Origin: [Flexibacter] sp. ATCC 35208
GTDB lineage: Bacteria > Bacteroidota > Bacteroidia > Chitinophagales > Chitinophagaceae
NCBI RefSeq assembly: GCF_001975825.1
Contig: NZ_MTKN01000014.1
Span: 1 to 64,000, forward strand
DNA: 64,000 nucleotides
Direction: 5' to 3'
Shown here: one piece after another, positions 34,609 through 43,081 of the stretch
Position numbering within the stretch: position 1 is the first letter of the stretch
Layout: each line of letters opens with the position of its first letter
Notes under the pieces: model-generated
What the model was told of the DNA's origin: nothing
Database searches by the model: none
The model's input: the letters and a program-made list of their open reading frames with translations, nothing else
Program-made: the position numbers and the translations under genes

Positions 34609-36663
34609 ATGAAAAAACTATTGTTAACTGCATGTTGCATTTCTGCCCTCACTTCTTTTGCACAGGTGAAGGATCATTTGCTCTACGGCGTAGCGTATTA
34701 TGATGAATATATGCCTTACGACCGCCTGGATAAGGATATTGCTATGATGAAAGCCGCGCATATCAACGTGGTGCGTATAGCAGAATCGACCTGGGCCACT
34801 GAAGAACCGTCTGATAGTGTGTACAACTTCACACATATCGACAGGGTACTGAATGCTATGCACAAAGCCGGTATCAGTGTGATTGTGGGTACACCTACCT
34901 ATGCCGTACCTGCATGGCTGGCAAAGAAGTATCCCGATGTACTGGCCACGACTCCTTATGGTCAGAATCAATTCGGTCCAAGGCAGAATATGGATATTAC
35001 CAATCCACATTACCGGTATTATGCTGAGCGCATTATCAGGAAGATCATGGAGCATGTGAAAGATCATCCTGCCATCATTGGCTACCAGGTCGATAATGAA
35101 ACAAAAGCTTACAATACCGCAGGACCTCATGTGCAAAAGGCCTTTGTAGAATATCTGCAAAAGAAGTTCATCACTTTGGATAGTGTGAACAATGCATTTG
35201 GATTGAACTATTGGAGTAACCGTATCAGCACATGGGATGATTTTCCTTCTGTGAACGGTTCTGTAAATGCCAGTGTGAAAGCAGAGTTCGCGAAATTTCA
35301 GCGACAACTGGTCACGGAGTTTCTGGCATGGCAGGCAAAGATCGTGAGGGAATACAAACGTCCGGAGCAGTTTATCACACAGAACTTTGACCTGAGCTGG
35401 AAAGGTTATTCTTATGGTATTCAGGACGAGGTAGATCACTTTGCCGCAGCCAAAGCACTCGACGTTGCTGGCATTGATATATATCATCCCAGTCAGAACC
35501 AGTTGACCGGTGCAGAGATTTCTTTAGGTGGTGATCTGGCCCGGTCTATGAAAGGTGGGCAGAATTATCTCGTGATAGAAACAGAAGCACAGGGTTTTGC
35601 CAACTGGACACCTTATCCAGGTCAGTTAAGATTACAGGCTTTTAGTCATCTTGCCAGTGGCGCGGATATGGTGAGTTACTGGCACTGGGCTTCTATTCAT
35701 AATAGTGCGGAGACCTACTGGAAAGGATTGTTGAGTCACGACTTTGCACCTAATCCTACTTATAATGAAGCCATCACGATCGGGGCTGATTTTGATAGAC
35801 TGAGTAAAGACCTGCTGCATCTTAGCAAAAAGAATGAAGTGGCCATATTTTTCAGTAATGAAGCTAATACCGCTTTTAATGCCTTCAGCTTTGGTTGGGG
35901 GGCACCCGAAAAATACAATGATATCATGCGACCATTTTATGATGCACTCTATCGTATGAATATTGGTGTTGATTTCATCGACCCTTCCAGCAATAACCTT
36001 GATCAGTATAAAATGATTGTGGTGCCAGCTTTGTACGCAGCTTCTGATAGCCTTTTACAGCGACTCAATAAATATGTTGGGAATGGTGGTCACATCGTCT
36101 ATACTTTCAAAAGCGGTTTCTCCAATGAGAATGTACAGGTGCGTTATACACCACAACCGGGTGGCATCAATGCGGTAACTGGTAATTACTACAGCCAGTT
36201 TGTAGTACCTGAACATGTAGGTTTGAAGGGTGACCCATTTGGTGCAAAAGACAATGAGATCAAATACTGGATGGAGTTAGTGACACCTACTACTGCCAAA
36301 GTACTCGCGTATTACGACCATGCACAATGGGGGCAATATGCCGCTGTGACACGTAACCAATATGGTAAAGGTACGGCAACTTATATCGCATTTATGCCAG
36401 GAAATGCACTCTGTGAAAAGATTATGGAGAATTGTGCACAGGATGCCGGAATCACACATCAATTACATTTCCCACTCATTACAAAAACAGGTAAGAACCC
36501 AGCCGGCCGCATCATCCATTATTTGTTTAATTATTCAGACACACCACAAACATTGACTTATCCTTTTGAAACAGGCAAAGAACTGTTGTCAGGAAAAGCA
36601 GTGAATCAAAAAAGCACCCTGACCTTAGCGCCATGGGATGTGAAAATTATTGAAAACAATTAA
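34609..36663 (+). CDS. GH42 beta-galactosidase
   Basis: A 684-residue secreted glycosidase with a signal peptide (1-19). The GH42 TIM barrel starts with YGVAYYDEYMPYDRLDKDIAMMK and has the acid/base Glu164 in GYQVDNETKAY. The nucleophile lies in YLVIETEAQG (Glu324 or Glu326), with the WHWASIHNSAETYWKG line behind it. The trimerisation-like middle domain (about 395-600) has IFFSNEANTAFNAF, and a short C-terminal beta domain closes the protein. The family cleaves terminal beta-galactosides, often from galactan or arabinogalactan oligosaccharides. It lies 4 bases behind the dead TonB receptor and 11 bases before a GH3 gene, so it was part of a longer saccharide-use operon whose transporter is now lost. 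Confidence 0.92.
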   Translation: MKKLLLTACCISALTSFAQVKDHLLYGVAYYDEYMPYDRLDKDIAMMKAAHINVVRIAESTWATEEPSDSVYNFTHIDRVLNAMHKAGISVIVGTPTYAVPAWLAKKYPDVLATTPYGQNQFGPRQNMDITNPHYRYYAERIIRKIMEHVKDHPAIIGYQVDNETKAYNTAGPHVQKAFVEYLQKKFITLDSVNNAFGLNYWSNRISTWDDFPSVNGSVNASVKAEFAKFQRQLVTEFLAWQAKIVREYKRPEQFITQNFDLSWKGYSYGIQDEVDHFAAAKALDVAGIDIYHPSQNQLTGAEISLGGDLARSMKGGQNYLVIETEAQGFANWTPYPGQLRLQAFSHLASGADMVSYWHWASIHNSAETYWKGLLSHDFAPNPTYNEAITIGADFDRLSKDLLHLSKKNEVAIFFSNEANTAFNAFSFGWGAPEKYNDIMRPFYDALYRMNIGVDFIDPSSNNLDQYKMIVVPALYAASDSLLQRLNKYVGNGGHIVYTFKSGFSNENVQVRYTPQPGGINAVTGNYYSQFVVPEHVGLKGDPFGAKDNEIKYWMELVTPTTAKVLAYYDHAQWGQYAAVTRNQYGKGTATYIAFMPGNALCEKIMENCAQDAGITHQLHFPLITKTGKNPAGRIIHYLFNYSDTPQTLTYPFETGKELLSGKAVNQKSTLTLAPWDVKIIENN

Positions 36664-36674
36664 ATCATTGATAT

Positions 36675-39041
36675 ATGAAAAAAATCTTACTGACTGGTGC
36701 CGTGGCATTGCTGGCTATTAGCTGGAAACCTGCCCCACCAGTCATTACAATTGACGGGTATACCTTCAGGGATTTAAATGGCAATGGAAAGCTGGACAGG
36801 TATGAAGATGAACGGTTGTCGATCAATGACAGGATAGATGATCTGATCAGCAAGATGACGGATGACGAAAAAGCAAGTATGTTAATAGGCACGGGTATGC
36901 CGGGATTCGATGGCCTCACTCCTGTAGCAGGTGCGATTGAAGGAAAGGTGCCTGGTGCTGCTGGTGGTACTTACGCCATTCCAAGACTGGGTATTCCTGG
37001 GGTGATTGTAGCCGATGGTCCTGCTGGTCTGCGTATCAAGCCTATCCGGGAGAATACAAAAGCTACTTTCTATTGTACTGCATTCCCGGTAGGTACTGCC
37101 CTGGCTTCTACCTGGAACACACCTTTGTTGGAGGAAGTCGGCAAAGCAATGGGACAGGAAGTGAAGGAATATGGGGTAGATGCATTACTGGCACCTGCTT
37201 TGAACATCATGCGTAACCCGCTGTGTGGACGCAACTTCGAATATTATTCTGAAGATCCTTTGATTGCAGGTAAGATGGCGGCTGCTATTGTGAATGGGGT
37301 ACAATCCAATGGTGTGGGTACCTCTATTAAACACTATGCGGCAAACAACCAGGAGACGAATCGCCTTTCTATCAATGAACACATCGATGAAAGAACCATG
37401 CGCGAAATCTACCTGAGAGGTTTTGAAATCGCTGTGAAGGAATCTCAACCCTGGACAGTGATGTCTTCTTACAACCTGATCAATGGTACTTATACCTCTG
37501 CAAGAAAAGATCTGTTGACCGACATCCTACGCGATGAATGGGGCTTTAAAGGGCTTGTGATGACTGACTGGTTTGGTGGTTATGCAGGTTTTAGCGCACT
37601 CAAAGCTGGCACCAGCAATGTAGTACAACAGCTCTCTGCCGGCAATGACCTGCTGATGCCGGGTTTGCCAGCACAGAAACAAGCGATCCTCGATGCGATG
37701 AAGAGTGGTAGTCTCACGAAAGAAGTAGTAGATACCGACCTGAGAAGGATCCTCACTTTTGTACTCCGCTCCCCGGCTATGGCGAAATATGCCTACAGCA
37801 ATAAACCTGCTCTGAAAGCACACGCAGCCATCACCCGTCAGGCTGCAGCAGAAGGGATGATCCTGTTAAAGAATGACAAGCAGTTGCTACCTTATACCAA
37901 TAAGACAAAAGAGATTGCTGCATTTGGGGTTACTTCTTACAACTTCATAGCAGGGGGTACCGGTAGTGGTGATGTGAATGAAGCGTACACCGTATCACTA
38001 ATAGAAGGACTTAGCAATGCCGGTTATAAAGTGGACCAGGAGCTGAAGCAACTGTATGTTCCTTTTGTAAAGAATGCGAACTACCAGGATTCTCTCCGCA
38101 AGGTAAAAGATGGTTTGCTGGCACTGCCACAACGTATGAAAGAGATGAATGTGGAGAAAGCCCTCATTGATAAGAAAGCAACTACCGATGCTCTGGCTAT
38201 CATCACCATTGGCCGTAACTCCGGCGAAGGTGGCGACAGAAAAGTAGATGAGGACTTCAACCTGGCTGCAGATGAAGTAGCGCTGATCGAAAATGTGACC
38301 ACTGCCTTCCATGCAAAAGGAAAGAAAGTAGTAGTGATCCTGAACATCGGCGGTGTAATTGAAACTGCGAGCTGGAAAGATAAACCAGATGCTATTTTAC
38401 TGAGCTGGCAACCAGGTCAGGAAGGTGGTAACTCTGTAGCAGACATCTTCAGCGGAATGGTAAACCCAAGTGGCCGACTGACCATGACGTTCCCTGTGAA
38501 GTATGATGAGACGCCTTCTGCAAAGAACTGGCTCGGTACTCCTGCTGACAATCCTACTGACGTAACTTACGAAGAAGGTATTTATGTGGGTTACCGTTAT
38601 TTTAATACTAAGCACATCAAGGTGTCTTATCCATTTGGCTATGGAGGCTCTTATACGACTTTTGCTTATAGCGATCTGAAAGTGGATAAAGATAAACTGA
38701 CCGCCACCGTGACAGTGAAGAACACTGGCAAGGTAGCAGGTAAGGAGGTGGTGCAGCTCTACCTGTCCGCACCTCATAACAGTATTGACAAACCCAGCGA
38801 AGAACTGAAGGCTTTTGCCAAGACGAAAGTCCTGAAACCCGGTGAAAGTGAAGTCGTGACATTACAATTACAGGCAAGAGACCTGGCTTCCTTTATAGAA
38901 GCACAGCAAGCCTGGGTTGCGGAATCGGGAAAATATACAGTGAAGGTGGGTAGCTCTTCATTGGACATTCACCAGCAAACCGATTTCACGCTGGATGACG
39001 AGCTGATAGTAGAAAAGGTCCACAAAGCATTTGAAAAATAA
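36675..39041 (+). CDS. GH3 beta-glycosidase
   Basis: A 788-residue enzyme with a signal peptide (1-18). A short calcium-loop-like segment (DLNGNGKLDRYED, 33-45) precedes the GH3 TIM barrel, which has PGVIVADGPAGLRI (107-120), GTSIKHYAANNQE (Lys219/His220), and the nucleophile Asp298 in GLVMTDWFGG. The alpha/beta sandwich (about 395-620) and the fibronectin III-like C-terminal domain (about 690-785; LTATVTVKNTGKVAGKEVVQLYL, SEELKAFAKTKVL) complete the usual order. Substrates are terminal beta-linked glucose, xylose or related sugars; I cannot tell which. It follows GH42 by 11 bases, so both act on the same glycan, with the GH42 removing galactose. Confidence 0.93.
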   Translation: MKKILLTGAVALLAISWKPAPPVITIDGYTFRDLNGNGKLDRYEDERLSINDRIDDLISKMTDDEKASMLIGTGMPGFDGLTPVAGAIEGKVPGAAGGTYAIPRLGIPGVIVADGPAGLRIKPIRENTKATFYCTAFPVGTALASTWNTPLLEEVGKAMGQEVKEYGVDALLAPALNIMRNPLCGRNFEYYSEDPLIAGKMAAAIVNGVQSNGVGTSIKHYAANNQETNRLSINEHIDERTMREIYLRGFEIAVKESQPWTVMSSYNLINGTYTSARKDLLTDILRDEWGFKGLVMTDWFGGYAGFSALKAGTSNVVQQLSAGNDLLMPGLPAQKQAILDAMKSGSLTKEVVDTDLRRILTFVLRSPAMAKYAYSNKPALKAHAAITRQAAAEGMILLKNDKQLLPYTNKTKEIAAFGVTSYNFIAGGTGSGDVNEAYTVSLIEGLSNAGYKVDQELKQLYVPFVKNANYQDSLRKVKDGLLALPQRMKEMNVEKALIDKKATTDALAIITIGRNSGEGGDRKVDEDFNLAADEVALIENVTTAFHAKGKKVVVILNIGGVIETASWKDKPDAILLSWQPGQEGGNSVADIFSGMVNPSGRLTMTFPVKYDETPSAKNWLGTPADNPTDVTYEEGIYVGYRYFNTKHIKVSYPFGYGGSYTTFAYSDLKVDKDKLTATVTVKNTGKVAGKEVVQLYLSAPHNSIDKPSEELKAFAKTKVLKPGESEVVTLQLQARDLASFIEAQQAWVAESGKYTVKVGSSSLDIHQQTDFTLDDELIVEKVHKAFEK

Positions 39042-39060
39042 GTGGATAGCCTTCAGGATT

Positions 39061-39097
39061 TTCCAAATTGTGCAGCAACCTGCTGCGCAATTTGGAA
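39061..39097. repeat. Palindromic repeat, copy 1
   Basis: TTCCAAATTGTGCAGCA pairs with TGCTGCGCAATTTGGAA across the loop ACC (17-bp stem, one G-T type mismatch). It begins 19 bases after the GH3 stop and could terminate that operon, although no T-run follows. Its core (TTG[C/T]GCA[A/G]CA ACC TG[C/T]TGCG) recurs at 39279-39305. Confidence 0.55.
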
Positions 39098-39278
39098 GTG
39101 TGTTAGTTTAATTCGTTTTCTAAGTCTGAGATGTCTGGTAATTGAGATTTGAGTTCTTCCGGGATGGCTTTGGCGAGTTGGTATTCGGCTACGCCGATGG
39201 GGTGGCCGATGCCTTTTAAGGCATATTCAGCCATGACTTCGTTTTTGCCTTTGCAGAGGAGCAAAAGTATCTTCCTCT

Positions 39279-39305
39279 AATTGCGCAACAACCTGTTGCG
39301 TAATT
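39279..39305. repeat. Palindromic repeat, copy 2
   Basis: AATTGCGCAACA and TGTTGCGTAATT flank the loop ACC (one mismatch). Same design and loop as copy 1 at 39061-39097, with compensating changes in the stem. It lies at the deletion junction of the DUF1016 pseudogene. Confidence 0.55.
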
Positions 39306-39337
39306 ACAATTAATTGTTTTTTCAATTAATTGTAATT
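39302..39337. repeat. AT-rich perfect inverted repeat
   Basis: AATTACAATTAATTG and CAATTAATTGTAATT form a perfect 15-bp stem around six T's, overlapping the end of the preceding palindrome. It could fold as a cruciform or mark an insertion scar. Confidence 0.6.
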
Positions 39338-39680
39338 TTTCATTCCAATCGTAAGTGAAGGATTTTCCATTGCTCAGTTCTTCCTCCAATTGGTTATATG
39401 TTTGCAGCATTGTTATTGGATATGCCTCAGCAAATTGCTTCATATACAACAGGTTCCAGGAAGAAAAACCTTTGACCGATGGAAACGCTTTTTTCAAATC
39501 AGCTGCAAGGAGAGAAATTATTTTAGCCCCCCAACCTTGTTCATGTTGGTGCTTAAGAATGTAATTCCCCATTTCCCAATAAAGGAACAGCATATGTTTA
39601 TTGGCTGCAATAACTGTCTTTAATTGGGCTTGTTAGACTTTTTTCTTGATCTCATTTAATACAGTAACGTATTCATTCAT

Positions 39681-40109
39681 AAAACAAACAATTTTAGTTG
39701 GTCTTTAATCACTTACTTATTGCAGAGATCGGAGTTTAGTGACAACTGTTTTTTATGACATTTAGCCTTGAAACCTGCGATATTACTGTGATAGACTGTA
39801 ATTCAAAAAGATATTGATTATCATGTTTTTGAAATGAAATCAGCAGAAGAATCGAAACAAAAAATGAATCAATTGTGTTTAAACTTGGTGAGTTCATCCT
39901 CTATGTAAGTTCAGCAGAAGAAGATATAGCACGCCTAAAAGTAGCGTATGAAAGCATACCCGATCATGAAAAAAGACATGTAGAAGGTATGGATGATAAA
40001 GATCATCATATACGTTCGATCCCTTATAAAAAAAGCTGATTACGCGATTCAAATCAAATCATATCTGGATGCGCAGCCAAATATCATTTATGGCAAAACC
40101 TGATCACCC
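39681..40109. other. Interval between the DUF1016 relic and lanM
   Basis: Only one protein-like frame is seen, the 54-residue candidate at 39875-40039. The remainder shows nothing I can name. It contains no transporter or protease gene for the lanthipeptide. Confidence 0.4.
39875..40039 (+). CDS. Possible small protein or gene remnant
   Basis: A GTG-started frame of 54 residues: VFKLGEFILYVSSAEEDIAR, then VAYESIPDHEKRHVEGMDDK and HHIRSIPYKKS. Its composition is protein-like and hydrophilic. An overlapping frame begins ATG at 39834 (MKSAEESKQKMNQLC) and repeats the SAEE motif, so a frameshifted longer gene is possible. No family recognised; it lies convergent with lanM. Confidence 0.3.
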   Translation: MFKLGEFILYVSSAEEDIARLKVAYESIPDHEKRHVEGMDDKDHHIRSIPYKKS

Positions 40110-42932
40110 CTATCCAAACCATAGCATTGACTGTACCTTGTCAGGATGCGCAGCCCGCATCATGGCAAAAGCCAACCCTGCACTACCTGTGAATAATGCA
40201 GGCATTAAATTGGAATAATGACTATCAGGTGTATGTGAAGTGATCAAACGATTCGCCTGCGATATATGTGATTGCAATTTTTCGGAAGGATAATATTCAT
40301 TGATCTTCAATAAAGTATCTAACGCCCCGGCTGTGCCACAACATAGGCCAGGTGCCGATTCATGCAGGATGTCGGTATGTGAGGCACACAATGCATGTTG
40401 GGAATAGTCATCGATAAATGGCGTACCTATTGCCTGTGATACCGCCAGTCTGGAAAGTAACCCACCACTCCGGCCATTACACCATGTCCAGGTTGTTTTC
40501 TGCTCTTCCTGTAAGAAAGCTACACGTGCATCTATCCAACCACTTTCTGTCGTATCCCAGAATGAATTATCGTATTCCATAGCACCCAGCAGTACATTTT
40601 TTGCTTTTGCGTCACCAGATAATTCATACCAGCGAGCCAGTGCCATAGCCATTCCGGAGGTGCCGTGACTGATGTTGGGAAGAGAGTGTCCATCTAATAC
40701 TTTCCAACAGGTACCTCTTTCATGAGAGACAGATCGGGTGATGAGTGTTTGCGCAGTTTCTTCTATGATTGTTTCCAGCAAAGAATCTGGCTGTCTTTTG
40801 TACAAGGCGATCATAGCTAATAAAAATCCGGCACGACCGTGTAGTATTTCATCCAGCTCTTCTTTTGCAAATATCTCTTTGTAGTGTTTGATGGCAATTG
40901 ATTTTGCCAGTTGTATATTTTCAGGTGTATTGGTCGCTTCTGCAATCCTGATCATGCCATAGATAACCCCGCCAAGACCTCTTGCCAGGCCCCCTCCTCT
41001 GTTTACACTGATTGGATTTGAAAGCGGACGAATCGCTTGCAGCGCAAGCTCCATCCAGGATGTATTGTTAGCCAGTTTCCCTGCTTCTGCGATAGCCACG
41101 GCTGTGCCTAGTACGCCATCATACAGCGCTTCCGGGTCAGAATGCACCATGGTACAGCCATAACCTGGTGCATAAGCTGTATAAGCCCAGGATGGAATAC
41201 CATCTTTCCAGATCGTCGCATTTACGATCGACTCAATAATGCCAAATGCGGGTTGTCCCTTTAGTGACTGTTCTGAGATCTTTTCTTTGATAGTAACGAC
41301 CTGTAGTTCCAGTTCTTTTTCGTTGATGCGCTCAAAACGCTGCTTTGCCATTTCTATGGGAGAAAAGAGCAAATTGGTATCATAAGCACTTGTACCACCT
41401 GCAAGGACATCAAAGCGGGGGATGTCTCCATTTAAAATACCTGCAGTTTCATGTAATTCAATGTTATCAATCGCATCGAGTCTTAACTGTCCCAGGATCC
41501 TTAAATCGTCGATGATCTTTTGTCTGCGCAGCTCGTATGATCTCAATAATTGTATACTGATGCTGCGGATAAATACTACGCCATATTGTACTGTGGGGCG
41601 CAATAACAGCCGTAAATTCAGGTGACGCAACTGGTCCAGCATCTTATCTTTATATAAGATCTCCTGTCTGTGTTTTAAAAGAAACTGATGTGCGGTACGG
41701 AACCCCTTTTCTATTTCGGGTAAATATTCTTTGGGTAATTGTGGTGCTCCATTCAATGAAGGCAGGTTAGGAATGGTCGATGCCGTAAACCATTTCTCCA
41801 ATAATTGTAGATTGTCCGATCCCCTTCCACAAAATACAAATTCCTTCATCGGCTCACTACCAAAGGCATGCAGGGCACCTGCTATAAACTCTACATGCTT
41901 ATTCCCATCTTTATCCAGCTGACTCAAAATAGTATGTGGTAACATCCCAATATCCATCACCGATTCACTCGATTCTATATTTTCCAGCGATATATTGCGA
42001 TCCAGTTGTAATCGTTTCTCTCCTGTTTCAGAGTTGGCTAACAGGCACCTGAATAATGGTTCTGCATCTATCACGACAGGACTATCGCCTTGTACAATGA
42101 TATTTTCGTGGTGCAGATCATATGTACCAAAAGCATGTGCTACCGCCAGTATGGCGCCATATTTTTCATAACAGTCAGCTACCTGTTTCGGATCATGACA
42201 GGTCGTAGGTGCTACAAATTCCATAAACCCATAGCCCGCGAAATTTAATACGCCGGGTAAAAAGAAATCATAATGAAGCCCCTTCTCCATCAGGTAATCC
42301 AATATATAATTCCATCCATATTCACCATCCAGTGAACGGGGCTTATACACCATCTTTACCTCTCCGAATTCCAGTATCGCTGCCGTTCTTCCCTGATCAT
42401 GCGGATCAGAAATTCCGAAACTGATGGCTGTTAATTTATGTAAAGCAGGGATGCCATCTTTACCATGCAACTGTATCCTGTCGAAGAGTTCTTCAATAAC
42501 TGTCAGCCAGTTTTGTTGTGCGAGTGTAAGCAGGCGGGTTAACTCCGGATAGTTTTCATTGCCGGAAAATAAGTTTTGTTCACTTTCCCATATTATATAT
42601 TCATCCAGTTTTTCTCTGGATGCATCGGGTTCACAATCGCCAGGAGCTGTGTTTTTCGGTCTCCAGAACGGATATACAGACAGGAAGAAACTGGAATAGC
42701 GTTGAATAAGCAGGTTGTTTGTCAACCGGGCAATTATCTTACCATACCAATCTGTCAGATCTTGCAAAACACGGGGCTGGATATTAATTCCTTTTGACTG
42801 TAGCCGTACTTGTAATAAGGCACCTGCCTGCTGGCAGAAGGGATCAGTTAATTCAGGTATAACGGGTTCACTATTGATACGGGATGCCAGGCTGATATCG
42901 TACACCGCCTTTTGTTCAAGAACAGCACTCAT
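40110..42932 (-). CDS. lanM: Class II lanthipeptide synthetase LanM, CCG type
   Basis: A 940-residue bifunctional enzyme. The N-terminal dehydratase (DUF4135, about 90-560) has a kinase-like active site that phosphorylates Ser/Thr of the precursor and eliminates phosphate. Lys197 in VKMVYKPRSL, and Asp272, His274, Asn277 in TYDLHHENIIV plus Asp289/Glu291 in VVIDAEPLF, are the counterparts of the catalytic residues of CylM. The C-terminal LanC-like cyclase (about 580-940) adds Cys thiols to the dehydrated residues. Its zinc ligands are Cys818 in WTWCNGRSGG and Cys864/Cys865 in GLCCGTAG, with HGTSG-type His756. The Cys-Cys-Gly arrangement, instead of Cys-His-Gly, marks the ProcM-like clade known for broad substrate tolerance. 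The precursor gene lies upstream on the same strand, separated by 149 bp with a hairpin. Confidence 0.94.
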   Translation of the reverse strand: MSAVLEQKAVYDISLASRINSEPVIPELTDPFCQQAGALLQVRLQSKGINIQPRVLQDLTDWYGKIIARLTNNLLIQRYSSFFLSVYPFWRPKNTAPGDCEPDASREKLDEYIIWESEQNLFSGNENYPELTRLLTLAQQNWLTVIEELFDRIQLHGKDGIPALHKLTAISFGISDPHDQGRTAAILEFGEVKMVYKPRSLDGEYGWNYILDYLMEKGLHYDFFLPGVLNFAGYGFMEFVAPTTCHDPKQVADCYEKYGAILAVAHAFGTYDLHHENIIVQGDSPVVIDAEPLFRCLLANSETGEKRLQLDRNISLENIESSESVMDIGMLPHTILSQLDKDGNKHVEFIAGALHAFGSEPMKEFVFCGRGSDNLQLLEKWFTASTIPNLPSLNGAPQLPKEYLPEIEKGFRTAHQFLLKHRQEILYKDKMLDQLRHLNLRLLLRPTVQYGVVFIRSISIQLLRSYELRRQKIIDDLRILGQLRLDAIDNIELHETAGILNGDIPRFDVLAGGTSAYDTNLLFSPIEMAKQRFERINEKELELQVVTIKEKISEQSLKGQPAFGIIESIVNATIWKDGIPSWAYTAYAPGYGCTMVHSDPEALYDGVLGTAVAIAEAGKLANNTSWMELALQAIRPLSNPISVNRGGGLARGLGGVIYGMIRIAEATNTPENIQLAKSIAIKHYKEIFAKEELDEILHGRAGFLLAMIALYKRQPDSLLETIIEETAQTLITRSVSHERGTCWKVLDGHSLPNISHGTSGMAMALARWYELSGDAKAKNVLLGAMEYDNSFWDTTESGWIDARVAFLQEEQKTTWTWCNGRSGGLLSRLAVSQAIGTPFIDDYSQHALCASHTDILHESAPGLCCGTAGALDTLLKINEYYPSEKLQSHISQANRLITSHTPDSHYSNLMPALFTGSAGLAFAMMRAAHPDKVQSMLWFG

Positions 42933-43002
42933 AGTTGTGGTTTTCGGATAAGTGGGAAAGTAGATATTGTCTTAAAAATAACTTTACCGGGTTTGAATGG
43001 GG

Positions 43003-43052
43003 AACCTGATGGAGAAAAATTTCAATGAAGAAATTTTCAGATCCATCAGGTT
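43003..43052 (-). promoter_or_regulatory. Long hairpin between precursor gene and lanM
   Basis: AACCTGATGG and CCATCAGGTT form the outer stem, with a second inner pairing (GAAAAATTTC and GAAATTTTC) and a short loop. On the minus strand no U-run follows. A processing or stability hairpin that keeps precursor mRNA in excess over synthetase mRNA is more likely than a full terminator. Confidence 0.6.
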
Positions 43053-43081
43053 ACTCCTAAAGATAACTTCTTGTAATAGTG

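Larger units (their letters stand above)
39103..39680 (-). pseudogene. DUF1016 (YhcG-type) PDDEXK nuclease, nonsense mutation and internal deletion
   Basis: From ATG 39680 the frame gives MNEYVTVLNEIKKKV, then TAA at 39633-39635. The same frame continues with QAQLKTVIAANKHMLFLYWE and the family lines GWGAKIISLLAADLKKAFP and GFSSWNLLYMKQFAEAYP. After about 39340 the homology breaks. The 3' end (TTA stop complement at 39103-39105) is the C-terminus of the family: LLLCKGKNEVMAEYALKG, HPIGVAEYQLAKAIPEELKS and LPDISDLENELN. The central part, which contains the PDDEXK nuclease core, is missing, and palindromic DNA (39279-39337) sits at the junction. YhcG proteins are nucleases linked to DNA processing and phage defence. 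Confidence 0.85.

Noticed and set aside
34624..35487. Minus-strand frame of 287 codons inside the GH42 gene
   Set aside because: Full overlap with a clear GH42 catalytic domain; composition (Cys/His/Ile-rich) is that of a reverse shadow.
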